Positions 7,389 through 17,895 of a DNA stretch of 24,289 nucleotides are shown here, one piece after another. The number at the start of each line of letters is the position of its first letter. Positions within the stretch are counted from its first letter, which is position 1. Made by a program: the position numbers and the translations under genes. This stretch comes from Ichthyosporea sp. XGB-2017a (lineage: Eukaryota > Opisthokonta > Ichthyosporea). The stretch spans positions 108,420 to 132,708 of the forward strand of contig PDIM01010373.1 in the NCBI GenBank assembly GCA_002811675.1, in the 5' to 3' direction. The notes beneath the pieces were generated by a model, which did not search any database, was not told the DNA's origin, and saw only the letters and a list, made by a program, of their open reading frames with translations.

Positions 7389-9113
7389 ATGTTCCGACTT
7401 GGTATGACCTCGGCCATGTCTTTTTCACCAGCTCGAGCGAATGGTTTGGGTAGCAGTGGTGCAAAGATTTTGCGTGCAGCTGGATTCTCGTCAATGAAAG
7501 TTGATAAGAAAAGAACTCATCTGTTTAGGAATACTTTTGGGGTGGTTTCAGCCCTGTCTGTAGGCTACGTTGGCTATCATTGTGCAACCAACCGCGTGTA
7601 TAGACGTAAGATTAAATTAACTTTGGGTGGATTGGCCAGATTTGCACGAACGGCCGTGTGTGGAGCAGCCATTGGCATTGACTATAACCGTACTTTGCGG
7701 GGTGTTGAATATGGAACAGAAGAATACCGACAAGCTTTGAAGGAATGTAATTATAGGAGTGCCCATCGCATTTTGGATACCTGTTTGCAAAATGGCGGCT
7801 TGTATATAAAATTGGGACAGGGCCTTGCGTCTTTCAATCACATTCTTCCAGACGAATATACGGACGTTCTTTCTGCTCTACAAGACAAAGCACTCGAAAG
7901 AGATTTCTCTACGGTTGAAGAAGTTTTTGAGGATGATTTTGACTCTGATATTGATACTTTATTTAAAGAGTTTGATAAACAGCCTATTGCTGCTGCCAGC
8001 TTGGCACAGGTTTTTCGGGCTGTAACCAAGCAGGGGGACGAAGTTGCTGTTAAGGTTCAGTATTCGGATCTTATGGATCGCTTTGATGGAGACATGTTAA
8101 CTACAAAGCTTTTGCTTGACGCCATTGCTTTTCTATATCCTGACTTTAAGTTTGGATGGGTGTTAAAAGAGACTCGCGATACCTTGGTTCGTGAGATGGA
8201 CTTTACTTTAGAAGCGCGGAACGCCGAAAGATGCATGCGAGAGATTGGAGATATGGAAGGTTGCGTTATCCCGGACATTCACTGGGAACTTACAGGAACG
8301 AGGGTTTTGACAAGTACATTTGTAAGAGGCTGCAAGTCAAACGACAGAGAAGCCATAAAAGCAATGGGTTTAAGCTATAGTGATGTGATGACTAAAATGA
8401 TCAATATTTTCGCCCAGCAAATTTTTGTAAGGGGCTTTGTGCATGCAGATCCGCACCCCGGAAACGTTCTTGTGCGCAAAGGTTTTGATGGAAAGGCTGA
8501 AATTATTCTTTTGGATCATGGACTGTACGAGCAAATCAATGACAATACAAGAGTTGCTTTTTGTAAGCTTTGGAAATCTTTAGTTATTCGGGATGAACCC
8601 ACAATGAAATCTGCATCAGAAGAACTTGGTGTTGAAAATTACCTTATGCTTGCTGGTATGATTCTACAGAGACCATATCACGGAGCTTCTATTGGCCTAG
8701 GGGGTCATTTAACTAAAGATGATGTTGCTTTGATGAAAAAAATCGCTCAAGAGCATATGGATCAGATTGTTGTGGTTTTACGTCAGCTTCCCCCTCAACT
8801 TTTATTAATCATGAGAAACATTAACCTTGTGCGATCGACCAACAAAGAGCTAGGTGCTCCTGTCAACAGATTTGTTTTAATGGCAAAGCAGGCCATCCGG
8901 GGCATCAAAGAAGTTAATTCTGCCTCTGAAGGGAATACTAGCGCATGGACTTCTTTTCGAACTTGGAAGTCTACATTATATTTCGACTTTATTCTCTCTC
9001 GCGTTACTTTCTATTCCTGGCTCCAAAATCAACTTTTAAGAGTTCTTCGAATCCTTGGATTCCTAGACGAAATTGAAAATGAAATTGGAGAAATTGTGGA
9101 CCTTGCTGCTTGA
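7389..9113 (+). CDS. ABC1/ADCK atypical kinase, ADCK1/ADCK5-like
   Basis: A 574-residue member of the ABC1 (UbiB/ADCK) family. Motifs, numbered from this start: KLGQ of the family-specific KxGQ helix (141-144), Ala-rich nucleotide loop AAAS (201-204) in place of a Gly-rich loop, VAVKV with Lys222, DFTLEARN with Glu275, catalytic HADPHPGN (352-359), and LDHGLY with Asp376 where most kinases have DFG. The DHGLY form and the KLGQGLAS region point to the ADCK1/ADCK5/yeast Mcp2 branch rather than COQ8. These are mitochondrial proteins linked to lipid homeostasis. The N-terminus is basic with a likely membrane segment near 55-66 ([12 protein letters not shown]). I start at MFRLGMTS because the in-frame upstream extension is leader-like. 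Single exon, tail-to-tail with lipoyl synthase about 100 bases away. Confidence 0.87.
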   Translation: MFRLGMTSAMSFSPARANGLGSSGAKILRAAGFSSMKVDKKRTHLFRNTFGVVSALSVGYVGYHCATNRVYRRKIKLTLGGLARFARTAVCGAAIGIDYNRTLRGVEYGTEEYRQALKECNYRSAHRILDTCLQNGGLYIKLGQGLASFNHILPDEYTDVLSALQDKALERDFSTVEEVFEDDFDSDIDTLFKEFDKQPIAAASLAQVFRAVTKQGDEVAVKVQYSDLMDRFDGDMLTTKLLLDAIAFLYPDFKFGWVLKETRDTLVREMDFTLEARNAERCMREIGDMEGCVIPDIHWELTGTRVLTSTFVRGCKSNDREAIKAMGLSYSDVMTKMINIFAQQIFVRGFVHADPHPGNVLVRKGFDGKAEIILLDHGLYEQINDNTRVAFCKLWKSLVIRDEPTMKSASEELGVENYLMLAGMILQRPYHGASIGLGGHLTKDDVALMKKIAQEHMDQIVVVLRQLPPQLLLIMRNINLVRSTNKELGAPVNRFVLMAKQAIRGIKEVNSASEGNTSAWTSFRTWKSTLYFDFILSRVTFYSWLQNQLLRVLRILGFLDEIENEIGEIVDLAA

Positions 9114-9214
9114 AAAGAAACACGGCGACTATGTAGCTCTGTCCACGAATATAGCTATTAATTGACGCCTATTTTATCTATTTATTAACTTTGTCATTTC
9201 GAACTTTAACACAT

Positions 9215-10426
9215 TTACGATTTGCGGATTATATTTTTGATGTAGTATTCACCGGCTTTGTAGGAGGAGCGAACCATTGGCCCACTTGCTACATACTTAA
9301 ATCCCAACTCTTCGCCCACTTTTGCCCAGTAGTCAAACTTTTCAGGAGTTACAAACTCCTTCACTTTTAAGTGACGTTTCGTAGGCTGAAGATACTGCCC
9401 AAACGTCACAACGTCAACATCATTTGCTCGCAGATCTTTTAGAGTTTGCAAAATTTCTTCATCCTTTTCACCCAATCCTAACATTAAAGAAGTTTTTGTC
9501 AATATTTTTGGATTCGATTTTTTAGCGTGTATAAGAACGTCCATAGACTGTTTGTAGTTGGCCCTTCTGTCTCTCACATACATTTGCATATCTTCTACAG
9601 TTTCCAAATTATGGGCATAAACCTCCAGGCCAGAATTTGCCACTTTGGCTACCGAGTCCATATTTCCTGAAAAATCCGGAGTCAAACATTCGACCAGAAT
9701 CTCAGAATTATACTTTTTAATTTCACGAATCGTCTGCGCAATATGAGCTGCACCCCCATCAGGTATATCGTCTCTATCAACCGAGGTCAATACAATGTAA
9801 TCAACTCCCCATTTCCCAATTGCTTCTGCCGTGTTTTTCGGTTCATTCGGATCCAGCGGTGGGGGTGCGCGATTGGTCTTTACACTACAAAATCTGCAAC
9901 CCCTTGTACAAGTATCACCCATCAACATAATGGTTCCTGTTGCCGCAGACTCCTCACCACCACCCCAACATTCACCGATATTTGGACATTTTGCCTCCTC
10001 ACAAACAGTAGCAAGCTTCAAGTTTCGTAATGATTTTTTTAGTTTGTTGTAATTGGGGCCCGACGGAACATTCATTTTAAGCCATTTCGGAAGGCGTTGT
10101 CTTTTTGTTCGTTTGTTTGTTCAATGAAAAAAAAGTGAAATTAACTTAACGTTAGTGCTTGCTGCGACTGCACCTTCAACAAAAAAGAAAGAAATAGTTT
10201 ACCTTTCCACTTTCAAAGACTTGGCCACTTTTTTCCCCCCCAGCATGCTGTTCCCAGCAGCAATAAAATCTTCCAGGCCAGGCCCATTTAAAATCTCTTC
10301 TCTCCTTTCTGGTGATATTGTACTCTTAAATCTCTGAACGGCACCAAGATTAAATTTTGCGGCTGATTTAAATCCACCAAGGGTGATCCCCACACCCACA
10401 CTACCACCTGAGACCAAACGCTGCAT
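9215..10426 (-). CDS. LIAS: Lipoyl synthase, mitochondrial (two exons)
   Basis: Spliced from minus-strand 10426-10203 and 10100-9215, giving 369 residues. The intron (10202-10101, 102 nt) starts GTAAAC and ends AAAG; it joins VE-R to QRLPKWLK in frame, restoring the conserved RLPxWLK element. Exon 1 encodes a presequence (QRFKST) and the GPGLEDFI motif found before the core in eukaryotic LIAS. The core has the auxiliary cluster motif [12 protein letters not shown] (CX4CX5C), the radical-SAM motif CTRGCRFC (CX3CX2C), and the C-terminal [12 protein letters not shown] whose RSSY Ser ligates the auxiliary cluster. It inserts two sulfurs into octanoyl groups on lipoate-dependent enzymes in the matrix. 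A start at the internal MNVPSG would lose the presequence. Confidence 0.96.
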
Positions 10427-11884
10427 AATCAATCAACAAAAGTAAACTATCCTTCCCAATTTCAAATCCAGCAGAACTTTCTGATAGTATAATTTTCCTT
10501 TGACAGATAAAGAGAAGCGCACAAACAAACTAAAAAAAAAGAACCCAACACAACTAAATCTATTCAAATAGTAAATCTAACACTAATATAAACAATATTA
10601 ACAATAATATTAAAATAACAATAATAAATGAGTACAATAATAATATAAACTCAATGTAGCTAAAATATCTGTGATCATGACTCATGAGGGGATGGGGGCC
10701 TTGCACCCATGCAGGCACGTGCCAAGTAATTGATTCCTGTAACAGATGCCTAAATTGACTGCATGTTGGACATTATGTGATATAAGAGTGTTCAGTTTGG
10801 AAGTGTTGGTGCCTCGAAAGTAAAGCTTATGTTTGTTTGAGATGGTGTTGTTATTTTATTTGGTTTAACAAAAGACTCTTTTTCAATTCTTGGAATGGTT
10901 GGCATCCTTTGTCTAACCCACCCTTAAAACAATGAGCCACTGGTGTCGGAAGTAAGAACATCATCTTCTAACCAGGGCGATGGCTATGTACTTAACGTAC
11001 TGGAAGCTTTGGAAGAGCATGAACATATTTCGCCCCATTTCTTCATTTTCTATGAAAATATGGCCAGAACGTGTTGTGTAGTCAACGTAATGAAGGTCCC
11101 ACAGGTGGGAAAAGGTCTCAATACTCCCATCTTCACTATTACTTTCTTTGTCTTTTGCTCGAAAGAAGCTAGTGTGATAGCAAGTCTTCAAAAATATTTC
11201 GAAAGGCGTTTGTGGTATCATTACCACGGCATAATGACCCTTGCAACAACTACGACCTTTTTCATGGAGAAGATCTTTTCTTTTAACAACCCCGCTATTC
11301 ATAATTTCTGATATTCACCTAGTCTACCTCTGTCTCGTCATTAAAGTCTTTATACAAAGCACAGCTTGAGAACAAGCAAATTCACTTTGCTAAAAACAGG
11401 ACTCAGACTGCAACTCCCTGCAAATTGGAAATTATAATAGGGTGGGCGTTGTAACCCTCAACAGCTAGCCGATGCAACTGCTAGATCATCTGCGCGACGC
11501 CGATAACTTTATCGCATGCACATCCTCCTGATGGCAGCTATTATATTGCACATGCCCTGCCAGTATGGTGGAGCTACCAGGCCCCCCTCCTCGCGCTCCC
11601 TGATAATTATTTGAAGTACCGGCTGTGTTGCTTTGGTTGTTTGACGTGTTTATTTTGCAGAGCTGGAGGGTTCATTGTGTGGATAGATTACTCTTTTTGG
11701 GGGTGTTGGATTTTGAGAGACCAAGACCCAAGTGGTGTTGTCAGTTTATTGTTTGTCACCTGTTGTCACCGCCACTAACATATACACCTTTTGTTGTTGT
11801 TGTTGTTTGGCGTATACTTTTCTTTTTGACAAGGTGCAGGGTTTTGTTCAAGCTTGAAAACGGATTATTAATAGGGAGATCAGG
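10427..11884. other. 1.46 kb gap: LIAS promoter, undecided ORFs, palindromes
   Basis: Positions 10500-10660 are A-rich with many AAT units (T-rich for LIAS). Around 10672-10725 are TGACTCA (a Gcn4/AP-1-like site) and the perfect palindrome GGCACGTGCC (10714-10723). A T/G-rich tract at 10827-10868 resembles gene leaders and precedes ORFs at 10943-11311 (plus) and 10961-11302 (minus), neither recognised. Around 11440-11600 are short palindromes including CGATAACTTTATCG. From about 11620 the strand is T/G-rich up to the next start codon, with repeated GTT near 11787-11805. Confidence 0.45.
10961..11302 (-). CDS. Doubtful 113-residue ORF, unrecognised
   Basis: An ATG-initiated ORF in the gap between lipoyl synthase and the DUF229 gene. 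A plus-strand ORF of similar length overlaps it (10943-11311, with only GTG as its first start-like codon), so at most one is likely real. The product is rich in His, Tyr, Cys and Phe and shows no family motif. The plus strand is the one with a T/G-rich leader (10827-10868), and ATG 10932 leads quickly to GTAAGA, which could be a 5' splice site. I cannot choose between strands, and this may be a decayed gene. Confidence 0.15.
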   Translation of the reverse strand: MNSGVVKRKDLLHEKGRSCCKGHYAVVMIPQTPFEIFLKTCYHTSFFRAKDKESNSEDGSIETFSHLWDLHYVDYTTRSGHIFIENEEMGRNMFMLFQSFQYVKYIAIALVRR

Positions 11885-14125
11885 ATGCTTCATTGGTTGA
11901 GAACTTTGGTGCGAGAAGCCGTGTATCGACCGGCATTGTATAATACTAGTGGTACCGGAGGTGGACCATTTCATATCCAAATCTTTGCAATGATTATATC
12001 TTTTGCAAATTTTTATTCACCCATCTGGAAGAACTATTTTGGATCATTAGTAGTGTTCACCATTGCTTGGGTGTGTTCGATTTATTGGCCGAGAATAGAA
12101 TACAAATTCCACTATCATTTAACTTTCTTGGCAATCGGGGGAATCGCTCTTATTGTGCATTTTCTGTCTTATGTAAAAGCTATATTTCTATCATGTGGGC
12201 AAAGAAAATCAGAATTGGATGGCATTGCTTACAGCAGTGTTGAGAAAAATCGATTTAAATTCTCTCCTGGTGTGTTGGTTATGTGGATGGGGGTTCTTTC
12301 GTTCTCTGCATTTGTGATTGTGAGCGTGTTAAAGACCGACTTGTATAATCCTAAAAAGAATCTTACTCGGCAGTATAACATAGTTTTATTTTTTTTCTTC
12401 ACTGGGATTATATTTGGAGGATATTTATTTTACCTTTCTTGTAAGCTGGCGTATAGATTGAGCTTAATAGGGTTTGCAAGAGCCGGGTATGCTTTTGTAG
12501 CTGGGGTTTTTATTGTTTGGATTATGGTTATGACCATGATGCATTCTTGGTACGTTGAAACCAGCGACTACGCCATGAAAATTCAGTATATGGGTAACTA
12601 TGGCGTCGAATTTGAACAAGGCGTATGCTCTTTTGAATTCAGTAGGGGCTTTATGGACTACTTGAAGCCAAGGACTCTCAATTTTTTTATTGGGAGCATG
12701 ACTTGTGGTGATGATGATGGTACCAAGCATTTTTCTTCCCTTAAAAATGGCATCCTATCTGTTCAATGTGCGACAGAAGCAGAAGTGTTTGAAGCTCCAG
12801 ACTTTATATCTTATAGGCATGAAAAGGATTTTGAGTCTTTGCACAAAATGGGATATAATAGCTCAACTGTTGTTGTGAAGGAGCCATTTGGGTATATTAA
12901 GCCGGTAGCCATCAAATCAGAGTTTGTAAGAGTACGGTGTGGAGATATATATAATTTCCATATGCAAGTTGTTGAAAAGAAAGATTTGGTAAAGCGATTG
13001 ACAAATAGTAAAAAGAAATGGGCGAAAGATAAAATGGACTTTCTTTTCATCACTCTTGACAGTGTTAGCCGTGCACAGATGTTTCGAAGAATGCCAAAGA
13101 CAGTCAAGGCAATTGAGCAGATTGGTAAAAAGCCAGAAGTCGACTTTTTTCAGTTTCTGAAATTTAACGTCATTTTCTGCTGTACGCAAGCAATGATGAA
13201 ACCGCTTTTTGAAGGGTCTTTTATCGATAATCATGACGCTCCGTTTGATGAGGGAAATCCTGAATCAGGATACCGAGGTATATACTCATACACACAACAA
13301 GAAAAATTTGGTGAAAAGAATCCAAATGTGTTTCCAAAGAACATATCGTATACTGGAATGTTTAAATATTTACAGCATAGGGGATATGCTACGGGGTTTG
13401 AACTGCAGAATTGCCCAGATGACCATTTTGAAGCCGAAACATACAAGTATATCGACCATTTGGGAACATGGGGTTTTTGTCACCCTCAGTTGAGTTTTGA
13501 AACTACTACTTTTCAAGGACAATTCTCGATCGCTCCCCATTGTATGGACAACCGGTTTTCTCATAACTACATGCTTGATTATGCAGAGTCGTTTCTGAAA
13601 ACGTATAAAGAGCAGTCCAAAATGTTTTCAATGCTTATACAGGATGGGCACGAAGGTTCAGGGGAAGTTGCTGCTTCTAATGACGATGACTTGTCTAAAT
13701 GGTTGCTTAAGCTGGACAAGGAAGGGGCGTTAGAAAACACTGTGGTTGTCATACACGGGGATCATGGCCTTCACATGGGTCCTTATCCCTTTACAGAAGC
13801 TGGTCAGGTGGAATTCCTTAATCCTTATTTAAATATTCTACTCCCGAAGAAATTCACCGACAAGCACGCCGAATTTGCGAAAAACCTGGCTTCCAACGAA
13901 CAGTCGCTGATGACGGTGTATGATCTCCATGCCACCATGATGGATATAATCCACATGACTAGCGGCGGTGGTGAAAAAGATTTCACTTCTAGGGGCGAAT
14001 CGCTGGTACGAAAGAATGTAAGGAAGAGAACTTGTAAAGAAGCTAATATGGGCCACTTTGAGTATTGCCCGTGCACCGAATATCGCACAAGTGAATACAA
14101 GGACCAAAACTTCTTGTTTGAGTAA
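11885..14125 (+). CDS. DUF229 sulfatase-like membrane protein
   Basis: The product has 746 residues. The first 220 hold about five or six hydrophobic segments (near 31-47, 53-68, 79-98, 129-149, 166-184, 201-219), so the N-terminal part is a multi-pass membrane domain. The rest resembles the DUF229 branch of the sulfatase/alkaline phosphatase superfamily: FITLDSVSRAQMFRRMPKT (388-406) carries the metal-binding Asp and the nucleophile-position Ser, DGHEGSGE lies at 587-594, and HGDHGLHMG (624-632) gives the metal-binding Asp and His pair. The superfamily cleaves or transfers sulfate or phosphate esters; the substrate cannot be read here. Ser in the DSVSR position would fit an alkaline-phosphatase-like or phosphotransferase chemistry rather than Cys-type sulfatases. 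Single exon, AATAAA about 70 bases after the stop. Confidence 0.78.
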   Translation: MLHWLRTLVREAVYRPALYNTSGTGGGPFHIQIFAMIISFANFYSPIWKNYFGSLVVFTIAWVCSIYWPRIEYKFHYHLTFLAIGGIALIVHFLSYVKAIFLSCGQRKSELDGIAYSSVEKNRFKFSPGVLVMWMGVLSFSAFVIVSVLKTDLYNPKKNLTRQYNIVLFFFFTGIIFGGYLFYLSCKLAYRLSLIGFARAGYAFVAGVFIVWIMVMTMMHSWYVETSDYAMKIQYMGNYGVEFEQGVCSFEFSRGFMDYLKPRTLNFFIGSMTCGDDDGTKHFSSLKNGILSVQCATEAEVFEAPDFISYRHEKDFESLHKMGYNSSTVVVKEPFGYIKPVAIKSEFVRVRCGDIYNFHMQVVEKKDLVKRLTNSKKKWAKDKMDFLFITLDSVSRAQMFRRMPKTVKAIEQIGKKPEVDFFQFLKFNVIFCCTQAMMKPLFEGSFIDNHDAPFDEGNPESGYRGIYSYTQQEKFGEKNPNVFPKNISYTGMFKYLQHRGYATGFELQNCPDDHFEAETYKYIDHLGTWGFCHPQLSFETTTFQGQFSIAPHCMDNRFSHNYMLDYAESFLKTYKEQSKMFSMLIQDGHEGSGEVAASNDDDLSKWLLKLDKEGALENTVVVIHGDHGLHMGPYPFTEAGQVEFLNPYLNILLPKKFTDKHAEFAKNLASNEQSLMTVYDLHATMMDIIHMTSGGGEKDFTSRGESLVRKNVRKRTCKEANMGHFEYCPCTEYRTSEYKDQNFLFE

Positions 14126-14330
14126 GAAGAAAAAGCATTCAGGCCAGCCCAAACACAACCCCTTCTTTAGTACTGGCAGCCCTCTCTGTACATAAATAAA
14201 AAACACAACAAGTTGAAGCTTGAACCAAAAAAAAAAAATTATATGATATCATTTTGCACAATTTTTTCCCGTCGCCCGCAGTTTCAGCCAGCTGATTGAT
14301 CATCTAAAAAATAAGTAAAAGAAGTGTTGC

Positions 14331-14414
14331 ATTTTGCAGTTTTTGTTTGGTTTGTAAAGTGTTGCTTGATTTTTGATTTGTGAAGTTCCGTTTGGTGCAG
14401 TTAGTAGTTGGATA
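14331..14414 (+). promoter_or_regulatory. T/G-rich leader of homoserine kinase
   Basis: A tract of T with interspersed G ends just before the ATG at 14415. TATATGATAT near 14241-14250 could act as a TATA element about 170 bases upstream. Confidence 0.35.
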
Positions 14415-15856
14415 ATGACAAACAGCAGTTTGGAGCGTGAGAGTAGAATGGAAGGGAAGAATACAGTGTTTGTGAAGGTGCCTGCCACCACTGCTAATAT
14501 GGGCAGTGGATTTGATTCTATGGGTATGGCAGTTGATATTTGGAATGATCTTCGGGTTACAAAAGCGTCACATTATGAAATGACAATTGAAGGGGAAGGG
14601 AAAGATTTCTTACCGAAGGATGATAAGAATCTTGTTGTTGTTGGATTGAAAGCGGCATTTAAGGTATGAGTCTTTGGGATCCTTCTTAGATTTTACCTTA
14701 ACTAATGGTGGTGCTTGATTCTTTGTTTTGTTTTGCTCGATTGCTTTGGTATAGACTGCCGGAAAAGAAGTTCCACCTCTTAAGTTCGAGTGTGTGAATA
14801 GAATCCCTTTCTCTCGTGGACTTGGAAGCAGCTCGGCTGCAATTGTATCGGGAATCATTGCAGGATTGGTTCTCGCAGGCCATGAACTGTAAGTGCATTG
14901 TCTTCTTCCGGAAATATGAAATATATGGCTCTTTGACTGAATTTTAACAACTTTGCTTTTAGACCTGTTCATGGTGAAGAAGAACTTCTTCAAATTGCGG
15001 CTTCGATTGAAGGACATCCAGATAACGTTGCGCCCGCCATATACGGAGGTTTTCAAATAGGCGTTCATACAGGATCACGTTGGTTTACAAGCAGGGTTCG
15101 TATCCCGTAAGTATTTTGTTAAATTCATCACTGTCGTCATGCATGCACTTAGTATCTGTATTTGTAGGACTTATGAAATATCTTCTTGCATTCTTGTACT
15201 TAAAACAGATATGGACTCCAGTGCACACTGTTTGTTCCCGATAAAGGATGCGAAACAAGTGAAGCTCGCGCCCTTTTGGGCAACGATGTTAAGCGAGACG
15301 ATGCCATTTTCAATATAGGAAGAGCAGCTATGCTGGTGCATGCTTTTTTTACTGACCGTCTGGAGGTAAGGAACAAGTTTTCACGGTAATAATACAAACT
15401 ATTTTCTTATTTTTGGTTACCCTGTGCCCTTCGAATCCAGGACTTGTCAATCGCTATGGACGACCGTCTTCACCAGCCCGCGCGATCTCAAATACTTCCA
15501 GCCTTGTACCCAATGATTAAAGCCGGTAGGTATTTTTCATTCGTGTATGAGTTCATTGTCGATTTGCTTTTATTGTTTATTAATATTGGTGTTCGTTACG
15601 TTCGGTATTTTGACCTTGACATTCAATAGCAACCGCTGCTGGTGCCCATGGATGTTTCTTGAGTGGGGCCGGATCCACCATTCTTGCGCTGACGAGTGGT
15701 AGAAGTGGAGACATTTATACGCAAAGAGAGTCAGAGCGTAAAGAAACAGCAGTGAAAGATGCCTTTTTGAAAATTTCTAAAGAGTACGAAATGCCAGGGC
15801 GCATCTTTATTACAAAGCCTACTGAAACAGGGGCGCATGTAGTCTCATGCGAGTAA
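14415..15856 (+). CDS. THR1: Homoserine kinase (six exons)
   Basis: Exons: 14415-14663, 14755-14888, 14963-15106, 15209-15365, 15441-15525, 15630-15856. They sum to 996 bases, 331 residues, and every junction keeps frame. The five introns are 74-104 nt with 5' sites GTATGA, GTAAGT, GTAAGT, GTAAGG and GTAGGT. The product is a GHMP kinase: [16 protein letters not shown] near the N-terminus, the ATP loop [24 protein letters not shown], and the C-terminal [12 protein letters not shown], all as in ThrB/Thr1. It phosphorylates homoserine in threonine synthesis, so the organism makes its own threonine from aspartate. The start is the first ATG after the leader; a later Met (MEGKN) is also possible. 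Intron density is far above that of its neighbours. Confidence 0.94.
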
Positions 15857-16017
15857 GCGGTAGGTGCCTAGACGGAGTAATAAAAGATAAACATTAAGTA
15901 AATCGCGGTTCCGTTATACTTTTCTATTTATTCACATATATAACATAGATGCAAACCTTTCTAAAGAATGCCAGCTGCTTAGAGGTGATTGATTGAATTA
16001 TATACAATTTAGGCAAA

Positions 16018-17895
16018 TTAACGACGATATTTTCCACTTAAGGAACTGACGGCTTTGTCCAGAGCCTTTCCTTTTAACTCTGTCTGCTCGAGCTGATGAA
16101 GTAAGGCGTATGTAACACAAATAGGATCATTGGGCTTGGTCAAAAGAAGCGCTTTCAGTCTGGAGCCTCCAGAAGTTTTGAACCCCATTGCCTTGAGCTC
16201 CTTTACAATGTCTTTCTCAAGTCCATACTTTTCAATGAGGCTGTCGGATGTATAGTTTGAATTCGGATGTCTGTCTTCAAAAAATGATCCCATCTTTTCA
16301 TTGACCCAAGGGTGATTGATTACCATATCTACAGTTGCTCTACGCTCAGGATCAACACACAAAAGTCTCTTCAGAAGGTCTTTGGCGGACAAAGAAAGGT
16401 GGGAAGGATATCTGCATTGCGAGAATACTGCCGACCGATACACATCATGCATTGTTTTTCCACCAAAAGGAAATTTGCCAGTAAGAGAAACATAGAGTAA
16501 AACTCCAAGAGACCACATATCAGCACATTTCCCTCCATAACCACCCTTTTTTTTCTTTTCACTTTTTGATATTATTTCCGGTGCAATATAATGTGTCGAA
16601 CCACACCTTCCATTCATTTTACGGTTTGGCTCTATTTTCTCACTGAATCCAAAATCGATAAGTTTGCAAACTTCCCTGTTCATCATAAAAGAGTCCTTCC
16701 CATCTTCCTCTTCTTTCCCACACAAGGCACTAAGCATTCTCTTGAAAAATGAAGGCTTCTTGTTCTCCGAATAACGGTTAGTACAGAATACGTCATCTCT
16801 TGAGCTTCTGTGAATGAGTACATTTTCCGGTTTGATATCTCTATGAACAATTTGCCTATCGTGGCAGTACACCAAAGCTGTCAAAATGTCCCGAAAATAA
16901 AGACGCATTTGACTTTCTGGTAGTCTCCCCCCCTTTGACGTTTGAATTTTCTTCAGTAGCTCACCACCCGAAATCAACTCAGTAACAACCAGAACTTCAT
17001 TTTTCGTTTCAATAAGATCAAGAAAATTGATAATATTTCTATGGTTTTTCAGAAGACGAAGAGAATTCAATTCTGAAGTAAGTTGGTTTCTCTTTTTCGA
17101 AGAACCCGTACTGGGTTTGTCAACAATTTTGATAGCTACTTTCGTAAACTTTGTAGTTGAGTTCTTATATTTCTTTCTCAGAATCGAAATCACAGACTTT
17201 CTTTGCCTATGTTTCTTCGCGTCTTCATAAGCTCGATATGCTTTGAAATCAGACACCACAGCAGGAATTTCTTCCTTCAGAAGTCCACCAATTTCCTCCC
17301 CATCGTCCTCTATTGGAAACTTGAATGTATCAGCACTCTGGTCAGTACTTGCCTCTTCCGATACAGATGTAGGCTGCGCTGCCATGCCGAAATTCGAATA
17401 TATGGTACTCATGCGGAATCCACTAGCCCTTGATGAAGATCTCCTAAAATTTAGTTGCATACTTATGGGAATACTGCTTCTGACGTCAATATTCTTTTCC
17501 ACATTTCGTTCTACCAGAAAGCCTAAAAATACGTCCCCATTTGCTCCTGACCCCAGAGCTGGCAAGCTCTTATCCACAATATAGTCCCCAATAACTATAA
17601 TATCCCCAAAACATTGGTACTCATAATACGTAGCCCCTTCAAAAGAAATATTAGAGTACATTGAAGAAATCGAAGCCTTTGTTGAATGACGCATCCTACT
17701 CTGCTGAGTCACTAGTGACTTTACAGATAATGAATCTTCTTCCACCACATCATACACACATAATGGTACTCCATCAACACTTCCTTTCTCACCACTGTTT
17801 GGTCTCATTTCCCCAGAATGACTCTTCTTTTTGCCACTTTCTCCCAATCGATTATTAACAACCACCCTCGATAGAGCAGTATGTCCACCACCCAT
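16018..17895 (-). CDS. CAMK/AMPK-like Ser/Thr protein kinase with large insertions
   Basis: Encodes 625 residues. The glycine loop LGSGANGDVFLG (about 114-125) and the VAIKIVDK lysine (about 256) are 130 residues apart instead of the usual 15-20, because a Ser-rich and acidic insertion sits between strands 2 and 3. The rest is a complete active kinase: SELNSLRLLKNHRNII (alpha-C), VVTELISGGEL, HRDIKPENVL (351-360), a second insertion of about 50 residues with a basic patch, LIDFGF (412-417), GSTHYIAPE, and DMWSLGVLLYVSLTGKFPFGG. After the domain, GLEKDIVKELKAMGF resembles the UBA-like segment of AMPK-related kinases, followed by NDPICVTYALL. The ATG at 17895 is used; further upstream only TTG is in frame. 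No close functional class can be assigned. Tail-to-tail with homoserine kinase, 161 bases apart. Confidence 0.9.
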   Translation of the reverse strand: MGGGHTALSRVVVNNRLGESGKKKSHSGEMRPNSGEKGSVDGVPLCVYDVVEEDSLSVKSLVTQQSRMRHSTKASISSMYSNISFEGATYYEYQCFGDIIVIGDYIVDKSLPALGSGANGDVFLGFLVERNVEKNIDVRSSIPISMQLNFRRSSSRASGFRMSTIYSNFGMAAQPTSVSEEASTDQSADTFKFPIEDDGEEIGGLLKEEIPAVVSDFKAYRAYEDAKKHRQRKSVISILRKKYKNSTTKFTKVAIKIVDKPSTGSSKKRNQLTSELNSLRLLKNHRNIINFLDLIETKNEVLVVTELISGGELLKKIQTSKGGRLPESQMRLYFRDILTALVYCHDRQIVHRDIKPENVLIHRSSRDDVFCTNRYSENKKPSFFKRMLSALCGKEEEDGKDSFMMNREVCKLIDFGFSEKIEPNRKMNGRCGSTHYIAPEIISKSEKKKKGGYGGKCADMWSLGVLLYVSLTGKFPFGGKTMHDVYRSAVFSQCRYPSHLSLSAKDLLKRLLCVDPERRATVDMVINHPWVNEKMGSFFEDRHPNSNYTSDSLIEKYGLEKDIVKELKAMGFKTSGGSRLKALLLTKPNDPICVTYALLHQLEQTELKGKALDKAVSSLSGKYRR

